From positions 1,488,001 to 1,552,000 of the forward strand of contig NZ_SPUW01000001.1 of assembly GCF_004959925.1 (NCBI RefSeq): a stretch of 64,000 nt of DNA. The letters are read 5' to 3'. The notes below the pieces were generated by a model. It was not told where the DNA came from. It made no database searches and saw only the letters and a list, made by a program, of their open reading frames with translations. The position numbers were made by a program, and so were the translations under genes. The stretch comes from Pseudooceanicola onchidii. GTDB taxonomy: Bacteria > Pseudomonadota > Alphaproteobacteria > Rhodobacterales > Rhodobacteraceae. Below are positions 52,291 through 61,702 of the stretch, piece by piece. The number at the start of each line of letters is the position of its first letter. The first letter of the stretch is position 1.

Positions 52291-53364
52291 TCAGACCCGC
52301 GATGTCGTTTTTTCGGCCATACGGCAAATCTCTCCCGCAATCTCGTCCAGCGGAAGTTCCTTGTCGACCGCTCCAAGTTCGGCAGCGGCGCGGGGCATCC
52401 CGTAGACCACGCAGGATTCCTTGTTCTGGCCGAGGGTCAGCGCACCGCCGTCATGAATCTGGGCCAAAGCCTCTGCGCCATCACGCCCAAGTCCGGTGAG
52501 GATGACGCCGATGACGGCCTCTGGAAAAGCTTTGGCAGAGCCGAAGAGCTCATCCACCGACGGGTAATGTCCGTTGGTCTTGGGGCCCATGATATCCGTG
52601 CAATAGAAGGCACCGCCCCGCCGGGTGACGCCTGTGTGGCGGTCGCCCCCGGGGGCTATGTACACTGTTCCCTGCTCAAGCTGGGCGCCATCGGTCGCGA
52701 CCCGGACACGTTGACCATTTCGCTGGTCCAAGCGAGAGACAAAACTTTTCAAGAAACTCTCAGGCATATGCTGAGAGATCACGATCGGCGGACAGGAGAC
52801 TGGCAAACCCTTCAACACGGTTTCGATCGCGGCAACGCCCCCGGTCGATGCGCCGATCAATACGATCCGGCCATTCCAGCGTTTGATCTTGTTGGGCTGT
52901 AAGGTGGTTTCGATCCGCCGCAGCCCGTCAGTCCTGGCGATCTGCCGTCCGCCACTGCGCGCGGCCGCCAGAACCCGCACGGCCATGTCGTCGAGGAAAT
53001 TGGGTCTGATCCCTTCCTGCGGCTTCACCAGCACATCGACGGCACCAAGAGACAGGGCCCGGATTGCAGCCTGGCTGCCTTCGACGGTGACGCTTGAAAA
53101 CATCACGACGGGCATGGGGCGCAAACGCATGATCCGTTCAAGAAAATCGAGACCATTCATGCGCGGCATCTCGACGTCCAGCGTGATCACGTCCGGGTTC
53201 AGCGCCTTGATCTTTTCGCGGGCATCATAGGCATCGATGGCGGTCCCGACGACTTCGATCTCGGGATGACGGGCAAGGCCGTGGCTTAGCATGTTGAGGA
53301 TCGCCGGAGAGTCATCGACCAGCAAAACACGACAGGATTGCGGCGTACGCGAGGAAGTCAGCAT
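52291..53364 (-). CDS. cheB: Chemotaxis protein-glutamate methylesterase CheB
   Basis: CheB removes methyl groups from chemoreceptors once phosphorylated. The 357-aa protein has an N-terminal receiver domain (D17, D18 in LLVDDSP; phosphoacceptor D63 in VITLDVEMPRMNG). The C-terminal methylesterase has catalytic Ser in IGASTGGVAAIE near residue 175, His in ISQHMPESF near 200 and Asp in TGLGRDGAEAL near 297. The ATG at 53364 overlaps the mcp stop by one base (TGATG), so the two are coupled. Confidence 0.96.
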   Translation of the reverse strand: MLTSSRTPQSCRVLLVDDSPAILNMLSHGLARHPEIEVVGTAIDAYDAREKIKALNPDVITLDVEMPRMNGLDFLERIMRLRPMPVVMFSSVTVEGSQAAIRALSLGAVDVLVKPQEGIRPNFLDDMAVRVLAAARSGGRQIARTDGLRRIETTLQPNKIKRWNGRIVLIGASTGGVAAIETVLKGLPVSCPPIVISQHMPESFLKSFVSRLDQRNGQRVRVATDGAQLEQGTVYIAPGGDRHTGVTRRGGAFYCTDIMGPKTNGHYPSVDELFGSAKAFPEAVIGVILTGLGRDGAEALAQIHDGGALTLGQNKESCVVYGMPRAAAELGAVDKELPLDEIAGEICRMAEKTTSRV

Positions 53365-55463
53365 CAATCTGTCCAATCGTCTGCCGCGCGGAGGGTCCTT
53401 GGTCCACCGTTGGCGACGGCCCTCATCGGCACCTCGACCGTTCCTGGCAGGGCTGCCTTCGACGTTCGACGGGCTCCGACGATGTCGTCACCGATCGAGA
53501 ATTGGCCAATGGCGCTGACCAGGCTCTGGGTTCGGGACGCGAGGGCATGCGCGGCAGAAGACGTCTGTTCGAACATCGCGGCGTTCTGTTGCGTCGCATG
53601 GTCGATCTGGTTGATCGCGCCGTTGATCTGGGACAGCGACGTGCTTTGTTCATCACCCGCGCGGGCGATCTCTCCGATGTAGTCCGAGATTTCTCCGATG
53701 GACTGGACGATGCCCTTGAGCGCGGCACCGGTCTGACCAACCAGTTCCACGCCTTGCGACACATGCTGTCCCGACCGCGAGATCAGCGAACCGATTTCGG
53801 CCGCGGCATCGGCGCAGCGCTGGGCCAGCGCCCGAACCTCGGTGGCGACAACGGCGAACCCGCGACCGGCCTCGCCCGCGCGGGCAGCTTCGACGCCGGC
53901 GTTCAACGCCAACAGATTGGTCTGGAAAGCGATATCGTCGATGACGGAGATCACCTTGACGACCTCTTGGGAGGAGGCGGCGATTTCCGACATGGCGTGT
54001 TCCGCTGAATCCACGACGGCGCCAGAGCTTTCCGCGCTGCGCTGCGCCTCGACCACCAGTTGGTTCGCGCGCGAGGTGCCCGTGGCGGTCGAGGCGACGG
54101 TTTGCGTCAGCTCATCCAGGCTGCTGGCGGTCTCCTGCAGCGTCATGGCCTGCTTTTCGGTGCGTTTCGCAAGATCGTCCGACGCCTTCACGATTTCGGC
54201 CGTCTCCTGCTGCATGGCGCCGGTTTCGCGCGCGACCGAGCTCATCGCTCGGGTCAGGTGGTCGGTCGAATTGTTGAAATCGACCCGAAGCTGATCATCT
54301 TCCCCGGCGAAGGGTGTCGACAAACGCGTTGTCAGATCGCCGGAGGCGATGGCCTTCAACCCGATGCGCAGCGAATCCACGACCAGTTTCTGGTTGTCTT
54401 CAAGCTGCTTGCGCGCGGCCTCTGCCTGTTCCATCGCGGTGTGCTCTTCGGTCACGTCGTCGGCGATGAAGAGGATCGACCCGGTCTTTCCCTTGAGATC
54501 GCGGATCGGATAAAACCCGCCATCCAGAACCGTCGCACCGTCCGGGCCGATTGCCCGGAAACGACCGGACACCGCCTCTCCGGCCGAGATGGTCCGGGCG
54601 ATGTCCGTGCCGGTCATGTCACTGTCGACCGCCTGCAGGCGCGCCATGAAGTCGGTGCTGTCGACCTGATGGTCCGCGACGCAGGCCTGAAAATTTCCAT
54701 TCGCCCGGACAACCGCCCCGTCCAGGGTGAATTCCGCCTTGGCCTTGCTGTTCTCGATCGCGTCCAGTGTTGCCTGGTCACGCCGCCGGTCGGTCACGTC
54801 GATCCATTCCAGAACCATCCCGGCGACGGCGCCGTCATCGCCCGGAATCGCATCTACCCGCAGCTGGACCGCGGCCTGCCCGACGTAGATATCGGTGATG
54901 AAGGGCAGGTTCTTCGGATTGCTCATCATCTTGCGGATCTTCGCGGGCACCTTGTGGAATTCATCCATGTTCCGGCCGATCAGTTTTTCCGCGTCGAACC
55001 CCGGATCAACGGTGGCGAAGTCCTTCTGACGGTTGGCCAGAAGCTGCACGACGGACCTGTTGGTGTACTGGATGTTGAAATCCGCATCCGTCATCATCAG
55101 CGCAGCGGAACTGGTGTCGATCGCGACGCTTTTGCGCAGATTTTCCGCGTTCGTCTGCCGGGCCCTGTCCAGCGAGCTGCCCAACTGGTCCGCAATAAGC
55201 GTCAGGCGCGAGAGCTCATCCACGGGCGTCTTGCCATCCGACGGGTGAAGCGCCGCCAGTCCATCCGTGACACGACGCAGCCGGCCAACCAGACCGCGCG
55301 CACCGACGAAGCACAGAACCGCGCCGATCCCGGCCAGCCCTATGGTCAGCAGATGGTCGGGCACCGCGGGCGACAGGGCCCGAAACCCAAGCAGGCTTCC
55401 GATGATCAGAAGATAGACGGCAGCCGTAATCTTGACGGCCAGACCCACGCGACGGATGAACAT
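53364..55463 (-). CDS. Methyl-accepting chemotaxis protein with PAS-like domains
   Basis: A 699-aa chemoreceptor. The N-terminus has two close membrane helices (about 10-30 and 41-60) with only about ten periplasmic residues between them, so it probably senses cytoplasmic or membrane signals. Two PAS-like modules follow (about 110-230 and 235-345, the second ending [13 protein letters not shown]), then a HAMP-like region and the signalling domain. The hairpin tip has [20 protein letters not shown], then [20 protein letters not shown], the canonical CheA/CheW contact. The C-terminus ends DDWTD, resembling a truncated CheR/CheB tether. GAGGGG precedes 55463. Confidence 0.93.
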   Translation of the reverse strand: MFIRRVGLAVKITAAVYLLIIGSLLGFRALSPAVPDHLLTIGLAGIGAVLCFVGARGLVGRLRRVTDGLAALHPSDGKTPVDELSRLTLIADQLGSSLDRARQTNAENLRKSVAIDTSSAALMMTDADFNIQYTNRSVVQLLANRQKDFATVDPGFDAEKLIGRNMDEFHKVPAKIRKMMSNPKNLPFITDIYVGQAAVQLRVDAIPGDDGAVAGMVLEWIDVTDRRRDQATLDAIENSKAKAEFTLDGAVVRANGNFQACVADHQVDSTDFMARLQAVDSDMTGTDIARTISAGEAVSGRFRAIGPDGATVLDGGFYPIRDLKGKTGSILFIADDVTEEHTAMEQAEAARKQLEDNQKLVVDSLRIGLKAIASGDLTTRLSTPFAGEDDQLRVDFNNSTDHLTRAMSSVARETGAMQQETAEIVKASDDLAKRTEKQAMTLQETASSLDELTQTVASTATGTSRANQLVVEAQRSAESSGAVVDSAEHAMSEIAASSQEVVKVISVIDDIAFQTNLLALNAGVEAARAGEAGRGFAVVATEVRALAQRCADAAAEIGSLISRSGQHVSQGVELVGQTGAALKGIVQSIGEISDYIGEIARAGDEQSTSLSQINGAINQIDHATQQNAAMFEQTSSAAHALASRTQSLVSAIGQFSIGDDIVGARRTSKAALPGTVEVPMRAVANGGPRTLRAADDWTD

Positions 55464-55577
55464 GAAAGACCCCTCGGACAACGGCGCATCACGGCACCAC
55501 TTCGGGGTCTGTTATGGCGCGGGGCCATGAAGATTGACTTAATCCCTGCCCGCCATCTGCTGGCTGACGAAATTTTT

Positions 55578-56168
55578 TCAGACCAGCCCCAGGTCACGCG
55601 CGCGCATCGCGGCATGGGTCCGGTTGCGCGCCTCGAGCTTACGCGACAGCGTCTTGACGTGCAGCTTGATCGTCACTTCCTGCACCCCGAGATCGCGCGC
55701 GATTTCCTTGTTGGACTTGCCGCCGGCGATGCCGCGCACGACCTCGACCTCACGCGGGGTCAGCCGGTGCGAGGCATCGGCCAGCGCGTCGTCGGGGATA
55801 TAGGCGCCGCCCGCCATCAGCGTGCTGACCGCCTGGATCAGATCATCGGGGCCAAGCGTCTTGGGCAAAAACCCGGCCGCCCCCAGATCGATCGCCTGCC
55901 GCGCGACCTCGCCCCCGGCGGCACCGGAGATCAGGGCAACGGGAACATCAGGAAAGCGTTCGGCCAGCTTGCGAAGACCATCGAGCGATTCCATGCCCGG
56001 CATGCGATAGTCCAACAGGATCAGATCATAGCTGCTGGTGTCGAGCGCCGCTTCGGCGCCGGTCATGTCGCCGACCGCCGTGACCTCGTGAAGACCGTTC
56101 TGCATCAGATAGGCCGCGATGGTTTCGCGCACCAGTCCGTGATCGTCAGCAAGCAGGATCTTTCCCAT
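55578..56168 (-). CDS. LuxR/NarL-type response regulator
   Basis: A 196-aa response regulator. Its receiver domain has the acidic pair in LLADDHGLVRE, phosphoacceptor Asp in LILLDYRMPGMES, Ser in ALISGAAGG and Lys in GFLPKTLGPDD. The C-terminal LuxR helix-turn-helix spans about 130-190 (LTPREVEVVRGIAGGKSNKE, then VQEVTIKLHVKTLSRKL). GGAGG six bases upstream supports the start at 56168. It is divergent from the SUOX-like and hybrid-kinase genes, with about 145 bases between, so the three probably form one signalling unit. Confidence 0.92.
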   Translation of the reverse strand: MGKILLADDHGLVRETIAAYLMQNGLHEVTAVGDMTGAEAALDTSSYDLILLDYRMPGMESLDGLRKLAERFPDVPVALISGAAGGEVARQAIDLGAAGFLPKTLGPDDLIQAVSTLMAGGAYIPDDALADASHRLTPREVEVVRGIAGGKSNKEIARDLGVQEVTIKLHVKTLSRKLEARNRTHAAMRARDLGLV

Positions 56169-56312
56169 GCCCATCCTCCGTAGCTTCGAGTCGTAACCTA
56201 TCCGAAAGGACAGTTTATGTCCTCAAAACTTGCCGAATTGTTTACGAGACGGCAAGGATCATAGAATACGCTCGGGTGCCAGCCCGTAATGCCTTTCAGA
56301 ACGGAGACATCG

Positions 56313-56801
56313 ATGTTTCGACGACTTGCCCTGACCGTCCTTCTCACCTTCAGTCCGGTCATCTGCACAGCCGCCGACACCCTGCCCACGACCACCGAAC
56401 CCCCGATCCTGACGATCCGCGCCAAGGGCGAGACCTATCCGCTCGACCTCGGGGCGCTGCGCGAACTTCCCGCGGACCGGTTCACCACGTCGACCATCTG
56501 GACCGACGGCGAACAGACCTTCACCGGCGTCCGCGTGACCGAGGTGCTGGAGCGGCTGGGCCTGACCGAAGGCACCATGAGCCTTACGGCCGCCAACGAC
56601 TACCAGATCACCATAGACGTCGGTCATTTCACCCCCGACGGGGCCATGCTGGCCTACGAGCGCAACGGAAAACCGATGACCCTGCGCGACAAGGGCCCGG
56701 TCTGGCTGGTCTACCCCTACGACTCGGATGCGAAATTCCGCACCGAAGTTGTCTATGCCAATTCGATCTGGCAACTCGACCGGATCGAGATCACGCAGTA
56801 A
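56313..56801 (+). CDS. Secreted oxidoreductase molybdopterin-binding-like (SUOX fold) protein without Mo ligand
   Basis: A 162-aa exported protein with a signal peptide (MFRRLALTVLLTFSPVICTA, then A). The mature part resembles the sulfite-oxidase-type molybdopterin-binding fold (LGALRELPADRFTTSTIWTD, then FTGVRVTEVLERLG and DKGPVWLVYPYD). It has no Cys after the signal peptide, whereas real enzymes need a Cys to hold molybdenum, so it is probably not catalytic. The gene is 39 bases upstream of a hybrid histidine kinase whose sensor region is periplasmic. A ligand-sensing partner of that kinase is inferred. GGAG six bases upstream supports 56313. Confidence 0.82.
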   Translation: MFRRLALTVLLTFSPVICTAADTLPTTTEPPILTIRAKGETYPLDLGALRELPADRFTTSTIWTDGEQTFTGVRVTEVLERLGLTEGTMSLTAANDYQITIDVGHFTPDGAMLAYERNGKPMTLRDKGPVWLVYPYDSDAKFRTEVVYANSIWQLDRIEITQ

Positions 56802-56840
56802 CAAGGCCCGGATGGCGCCCCGCCAGCCGGAGCACAGCCC

Positions 56841-59420
56841 ATGAGCCTGCCGCCCCCGGTTGTTGAACCGGCCAAGAAACGACCCGCGCACGTCAATCCC
56901 TTCTACATCGTCGGGCTTGGCGCGATGCTGTTCATGTCGGTGCTGCTGGTCGGGTCGCTGATGATCGACGTGCGGCACAAGCTGGCCGAACTGGAATCCG
57001 CGCCGCAGGACAACGTGCAATGGACCCTGTCGCAGTTCGAGGTCGAGTTTCTGGCGCTGACGCTGGCCGTGCAGGAAGCGGATACGGCGCGTGCGCTTGG
57101 CCAGCCGGTTGATCTGACCGATCTGCGGCGGCGCTATGACATCCTGTATTCCCGCGCGCAGACCCTGTCGCAAAGCGAAGTGTACCGCCGCGCCTTCGAC
57201 GACCCCGCGCTGTCGACGCTTTTTGCCCTACTGGCGACCGAAGTGCGCGTGATGGCCGATCGCATCGACGCCGACGATTCCACCCTGATCGCCGACCTGC
57301 CCGGCCTTCTGGCGACCTTGACCCTGCTGCGCGAACAGACCCGCGCCGTCACCACGGAAGGCAACCGCGCGCTCGTGCACGACTCCGACGCCTCGCGGCA
57401 AGAGATTTCGCAGGTGCTTCTCAGGCTGGCCATGGCCTCGTTCCTGCTGCTGGTGATCCTTGCGGCGATGGTCGTGCAGTTTCGCAGGATGGCGCAGATC
57501 TCGGTCCGGCAACTGCAGGAAAACCTGTCGACCTCTGCCCGGCTCGAGGCGACGTTCAACACCTCGCGCGACAGCATCGTCGTGGTCGAGGACGACGGAC
57601 GGATCGACAACCTGAACCGTACGGCAGCGGATCTTTTCAACCGGGACGATATCTATACCCGCGGCGCCAGGATCGGCACGATGCTGGCCTATCGGTCGGA
57701 CACGGGCCTTGAGCCGCTGACCGGAGCGCAGCTGTTGCGCATGGCCGCGGAACGCCAGACCGGCATCCGCCTGATCGGGATCCGCCCGGATGAAACGACC
57801 TTTCCGGTCGAGATGTCGGTCGGCACCTCGACCCGTGAAAAGCGCCCGATCTGCGTCTGCGTGATCCGCGACATCTCGCACCAGATGAACGTGGAAACCG
57901 AACTGAAGCAGTCGCGGGACCACGCCCTTGCCGGCGAACGGGCCAAGGCGCGGTTCCTGGGTGTGATCAGCCACGAGATGCGCACACCGCTGAACGGCAT
58001 CCTCGGCACCTTGGATCTGATCGAAGAGGAGGTCACGCAGGACGATCACGCAGGTCCACTGCGCGACACCTTCCTGCCGATGCTGCGCAATTCGTCGAGC
58101 ACGCTTCTGACGCTGGTCAACGATGTGCTTGATATCACGCAGATCGAAAGCGGGATGAAGCTGAACACCCGCGCCTTCGACCTGGACCGGATGCTGGGTG
58201 ATCTGACACTGGCCTTTGCCGCCGGGGCCCGCGAAACCGGCAATCGGGTCGAGGTGACCAGCGCCGATCCGATCGGCACGGTCGCGGGCGATCCGGACCG
58301 GCTGCGCCAGGTGATCTCGAACCTTCTGGGCAATGCGATCAAGTTCACCAAGGACGGTGTCATCACGATCGAGGCCAGCCGCCTGTCGGAGGAGTTGATC
58401 GAGATCCAGGTGATCGACACCGGCTTTGGCATGACCGCCGCCGAACTTGAGCGGATCTTTGACGATTTCGTACGCACCGACCGGGCGATCAACCAGCAGA
58501 TCCAGGGCACCGGCCTTGGGCTGGGCATCGCCAAGACGCTGGTCGAGGCCATGGGCGGCACCATCGGCGCCGAAAGCGAACCGGGGGAAGGGTCGCTGTT
58601 CTGGGTGCGCCTGCCCCTGCCCCCGGCGATGCCGCTGGCCGAGGATGAAACCGAGGACCGGCCGGGCACCGGCACCTGTGCCCGCATCCTTCTGGTCGAG
58701 GACAATGCGACCAACCGGTTCATCGCCCGCCGCCTGATGGAAAACGACGGCCACCGCGTGACCGAAGCCGTCAACGGCGCCGCCGCCGTCGATCTGGCCA
58801 ATAGGGAACATTTCGATCTGATCCTGATGGACATCTCGATGCCCGTTATGGACGGCATCGCCGCGACGCAGGCCATACGCGCCGGCACTGGCCCGAACAG
58901 CCAGACCCGGATCATCGCGCTGACCGCGCATCTGACCGGCGGGCTTGACCAGACCCAGACCGATGCGGTGATGGACGCCGTCCTGCACAAGCCGATCGAC
59001 CGCGCGGCGCTGCGTCGACAGATCGCCTCGGCGGTCGGCAAGGCGGTCGGGCCACCGCAGCAGGACGACGACCAGCCGCCCTTCGATTCGCTTCTGGCCG
59101 AACTGGATCCCGCAACGGCCACCCGCCTGATCGATGCCTTCGTTGCGGAAACCGACCGGGCACTGGCCGACCTGCCAGGGCGACTGGCCGCGGCCGAACC
59201 GCAGGATGACGCCGTCGCCCGCGCCCTGCATGACGCGGCCGGCGGCTGTGCCAGTTTCGGCCTGCCACGCCTGCATCGCCTTCTGATCGAAGGAGAATCC
59301 GACTGGCGTGCCGGTGATCGGGCGGCGGCAGAAGCAAAGTTGAGCGACGCCTGTCGGATCTGGCCCGATCTGCGCGCCCAGGTCCTTGACGCGCGTCCGA
59401 CGATCCCCGTCAGCCCCTGA
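56841..59420 (+). CDS. Hybrid sensor histidine kinase (PAS-HisKA-HATPase-REC-Hpt)
   Basis: An 859-aa multi-domain kinase. Helix 1 is at residues 21-43 and helix 2 at 192-214, flanking a helical periplasmic domain of about 150 residues. A PAS domain spans about 233-350. HisKA has the phosphoacceptor His378 in GVISHEMRTPLNG. HATPase shows NLLGNAIKFT, DTGFGM and GTGLGLGIAK (about 480-590). A receiver domain (about 613-735) has D664 in LILMDISMPVMDG, and an Hpt domain (about 750-859) carries His797 in RALHDAAGGCASFG. The chain suggests a phosphorelay ending in the divergent LuxR-type regulator. CCGGAGC precedes the ATG. Confidence 0.95.
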   Translation: MSLPPPVVEPAKKRPAHVNPFYIVGLGAMLFMSVLLVGSLMIDVRHKLAELESAPQDNVQWTLSQFEVEFLALTLAVQEADTARALGQPVDLTDLRRRYDILYSRAQTLSQSEVYRRAFDDPALSTLFALLATEVRVMADRIDADDSTLIADLPGLLATLTLLREQTRAVTTEGNRALVHDSDASRQEISQVLLRLAMASFLLLVILAAMVVQFRRMAQISVRQLQENLSTSARLEATFNTSRDSIVVVEDDGRIDNLNRTAADLFNRDDIYTRGARIGTMLAYRSDTGLEPLTGAQLLRMAAERQTGIRLIGIRPDETTFPVEMSVGTSTREKRPICVCVIRDISHQMNVETELKQSRDHALAGERAKARFLGVISHEMRTPLNGILGTLDLIEEEVTQDDHAGPLRDTFLPMLRNSSSTLLTLVNDVLDITQIESGMKLNTRAFDLDRMLGDLTLAFAAGARETGNRVEVTSADPIGTVAGDPDRLRQVISNLLGNAIKFTKDGVITIEASRLSEELIEIQVIDTGFGMTAAELERIFDDFVRTDRAINQQIQGTGLGLGIAKTLVEAMGGTIGAESEPGEGSLFWVRLPLPPAMPLAEDETEDRPGTGTCARILLVEDNATNRFIARRLMENDGHRVTEAVNGAAAVDLANREHFDLILMDISMPVMDGIAATQAIRAGTGPNSQTRIIALTAHLTGGLDQTQTDAVMDAVLHKPIDRAALRRQIASAVGKAVGPPQQDDDQPPFDSLLAELDPATATRLIDAFVAETDRALADLPGRLAAAEPQDDAVARALHDAAGGCASFGLPRLHRLLIEGESDWRAGDRAAAEAKLSDACRIWPDLRAQVLDARPTIPVSP

Positions 59421-59452
59421 CGCCCCTTGACCCGACCATATTCGCCGCCAAA

Positions 59453-59470
59453 CTAGACCAAACGGTCTAG
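59453..59470. promoter_or_regulatory. Perfect TetR-type operator upstream of the thioesterase-tetR operon
   Basis: CTAGACC (59453-59459) and GGTCTAG (59464-59470) form a perfect inverted repeat with a four-base AAAC spacer. It ends 12 bases before the thioesterase start, inside the leader. TAGACC/GGTCTA arms are known for LmrA/YxaF-type TetR regulators, and such a gene is second in this operon. Confidence 0.75.
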
Positions 59471-59481
59471 GAGCAACGACG

Positions 59482-59922
59482 ATGTATGATTGGAACGATC
59501 CTGACCTCGTGGACCGGCTGACCCGCAGTTCGGCCAACCAGGGGTTCAACCAATGGCTCGGCATCACGCCGATCGCGGTCGGCAATGGCCAGGTTGAACT
59601 GACCGTGCGGATCCGGCCCGAGATGACCCAACACCACGGCTATGTCCACGGCGGCTGCGTCGGCACGATCGCGGATGCCGCCTGTGCCTGGGCCGGCGTT
59701 GCCGCCACCGGTGCGGATGTCGTCACGGCCAATTACACGCTGCACTTCCTCGCCCCCGCCACCGGAGAGCTGCTGCGCGCCAAGGGCCGGACCATCCGTG
59801 CCGGACGCAGCGTCGTCACGGTCGAGGCCGAGGTCTGGGCCGAAGCCGAAGGCCGCGATCCCAAGAAGGTCGCTGTCGCCATGGCCTCGATCGCGGTGCT
59901 GCCACAGAAGACACCGGCATGA
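59482..59922 (+). CDS. PaaI-family hotdog-fold thioesterase
   Basis: A 146-aa hotdog thioesterase that would hydrolyse an acyl-CoA. Diagnostic features are MTQHHGYVHGGCVGTIADAA near residue 50, with HGG and the helix Asp, and TANYTLHFLAPATGELLRAK near residue 82. It is close to the PaaI/YbgC group, usually acting on phenylacetyl- or similar CoA thioesters. TAGGAGCAACGACG precedes the ATG. Its stop overlaps the tetR start by four bases, so the regulator is co-translated and probably represses the pair through the operator at 59453-59470. Confidence 0.92.
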   Translation: MYDWNDPDLVDRLTRSSANQGFNQWLGITPIAVGNGQVELTVRIRPEMTQHHGYVHGGCVGTIADAACAWAGVAATGADVVTANYTLHFLAPATGELLRAKGRTIRAGRSVVTVEAEVWAEAEGRDPKKVAVAMASIAVLPQKTPA

Positions 59923-60485
59923 CCCGGCAGGGCGAAGAAACCCGCGCCCGGCTGATCCGCGCCGCCGTCGCCCTGTACCAATCGCAGGGCTACCACGCGA
60001 CCGGGGTGGCCGCGATCCTGACCCATGCGGGCGTGCCCAAGGGGTCGATGTACCACCATTTTCCCGATGGCAAGCAAGAGCTTACGGTGGCCGCCGTCGA
60101 CTGGTTGACGCAAGAGATGATCGGGCGATTTGCCCGTGCCGCCGATGGCAAGGTGGCCGCGGACAAACAGGTGATGCGGCTTTTCACCGACACCGCCGCC
60201 TGGGTCGAAGGGCATGACTATACCCAGGGCGCGCTGCTGTCATTGCTGGCACAGGAGGTCGAGGCGGGTGAGGTTGCCCTGCGCACACGGATCGCCGCCG
60301 CCTACCGTGATGTGACCACGCAACTGGCCGAAGCGCTTGAGGCCGGGGGCGCCACGCAGCCGGAGGATCTGGCCACCACGGTTCTGGCGGCGCTGGACGG
60401 CGGCATTGCCCGCGCCCGCGCGCAACGCTCGACCGTCGGGCTTCACCGCGCCGGAGAGATGCTGGCAGCCGTCGCCCGGCGTTAA
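59919..60485 (+). CDS. TetR-family transcriptional regulator (LmrA/YxaF-like)
   Basis: A 188-aa TetR repressor. The helix-turn-helix is in residues about 5-50 (TRARLIRAAVALYQSQGYHA, then TGVAAILTHAGVPKGSMYHH). The ligand domain has GALLSLLAQEVEAGEVALRT and LAALDGGIARARAQRST, a pattern of the LmrA/YxaF subgroup. It begins in the stop codon of the thioesterase gene. The operator upstream has the arms this subgroup is known to bind. The inducer is unknown; an acyl-CoA is possible. It overlaps the convergent sufS end by four bases. Confidence 0.92.
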   Translation: MTRQGEETRARLIRAAVALYQSQGYHATGVAAILTHAGVPKGSMYHHFPDGKQELTVAAVDWLTQEMIGRFARAADGKVAADKQVMRLFTDTAAWVEGHDYTQGALLSLLAQEVEAGEVALRTRIAAAYRDVTTQLAEALEAGGATQPEDLATTVLAALDGGIARARAQRSTVGLHRAGEMLAAVARR

Positions 60486-61702
60486 CCGAACAGATCGTGC
60501 GCCAGTTCCAGCGCGTCGATCAGCGCGTCGACCTCGGACTTGGTGTTGTACATGCCAAAGGACGCGCGGCAGGTCGCCGACAGGCCCAGGTGCTCCATCA
60601 ACGGTCCGGTGCAATGTTGCCCGGCCCGCACCGCGACGCCCTTCTTGTCAAGAATGGTCGAAATATCATGGGCATGGGCCGCCCCTTCCAGGGTGAACGA
60701 AAAGATCGCCCCCTTGCCCGGTGCAGTGCCCTGGACCTGGATCCAGTTCACCCCGTGCAGCCGTTCTGCGGCATAGCGCGCGATCTCGGCCTCGTGGGCG
60801 GCAATGTTTTCCATCCCGACGCCCATCATGTAATCCAGCGCGACGCCAAGACCGATCGTCTGCACGATCCCCGGGGTGCCTGCTTCGAACTTCATCGGCG
60901 GATCGTTATAGATCACGGCATCCTTGGTCACTTCGCGGATCATGTCACCGCCGCCGAGGAATGGCCGCATCTCGGCCTGCCGCTCGGCACGGGCAAAGAT
61001 CGCCCCGGACCCCGAGGGGCCGTAAAGCTTGTGGCCCGTGATCGGATAGAAATCACACCCGATGTCCTGCACGTCGACCGGCATGTGAACCGCGGCCTGC
61101 GATCCGTCGATCACCGACACGATGCCGCGCTCGCGGGCGGCGGCGCAGATCGTCTTGACGTCCACCACGGTGCCCAGCACGTTCGACATCTGCGTCACGC
61201 AGACCATCCGGGTCCTGGGCCCGAAGGCATCGATGACCTTCTGCGGATCCAGCGATCCGTCGGCCTCGACATCGACCCATTTGATCACGACACCCTGACG
61301 CTCACGCAGGAAGTGCCACGGCACGATGTTGGCGTGATGCTCCATCACGCTCAGCACGATCTCGTCGCCCGCCTGCAGGTGCGGCATGGCCCAGCCGTAT
61401 GCGACAAGGTTCAGCCCCTCGGTCGTGCCCGAGGTGAAGATGATCTCGTCCTCTGACCCGGCATTCAGGAACTGGGCGATTTTGCGCCGGACGCCTTCGT
61501 ATTTCTCGGTCGCCAGGTTCGACAGGTAATGCAGCCCGCGGTGCACATTGGCGTATTCATGCGAATAGGCGGTATTGATCGCGTCGATCACCACCTGCGG
61601 CTTCTGTGCCGAGGCCCCGTTGTCCAGGTAGACCAGCGGCTTGCCGTTGACCTCGCGCGACAGGATCGGGAAATCGCGGCGGATCGCGTCGACGTCGTAC
61701 AT
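60482..61702 (-). CDS. sufS: Cysteine desulfurase SufS
   Basis: SufS takes sulfur from cysteine for iron-sulfur cluster assembly, using pyridoxal phosphate. The 406-aa protein has YLDNGASAQKP near residue 25, HHANIVPWH near residue 122 and the PLP-Lys in FYPITGHKLYGPSG near residue 225. The catalytic Cys is in GLSATCRASFGMYNT near residue 380. That group II pattern distinguishes SufS from IscS. The ATG overlaps the upstream membrane-protein stop by one base. The suf gene order continues to sufD upstream; the rest lies beyond the window. Confidence 0.97.
   Translation of the reverse strand: MYDVDAIRRDFPILSREVNGKPLVYLDNGASAQKPQVVIDAINTAYSHEYANVHRGLHYLSNLATEKYEGVRRKIAQFLNAGSEDEIIFTSGTTEGLNLVAYGWAMPHLQAGDEIVLSVMEHHANIVPWHFLRERQGVVIKWVDVEADGSLDPQKVIDAFGPRTRMVCVTQMSNVLGTVVDVKTICAAARERGIVSVIDGSQAAVHMPVDVQDIGCDFYPITGHKLYGPSGSGAIFARAERQAEMRPFLGGGDMIREVTKDAVIYNDPPMKFEAGTPGIVQTIGLGVALDYMMGVGMENIAAHEAEIARYAAERLHGVNWIQVQGTAPGKGAIFSFTLEGAAHAHDISTILDKKGVAVRAGQHCTGPLMEHLGLSATCRASFGMYNTKSEVDALIDALELAHDLFG

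Noticed and set aside
54060-56183. A 707-codon plus-strand frame across mcp and the LuxR-type regulator gene
   Set aside because: It spans two well-supported minus-strand genes and their gap; the sequence is Arg/Pro/Gly-rich as expected of a shadow frame.
57228-59585. A 785-codon minus-strand frame antisense to the hybrid kinase
   Set aside because: The kinase on the plus strand has every expected domain; the antisense product resembles none.
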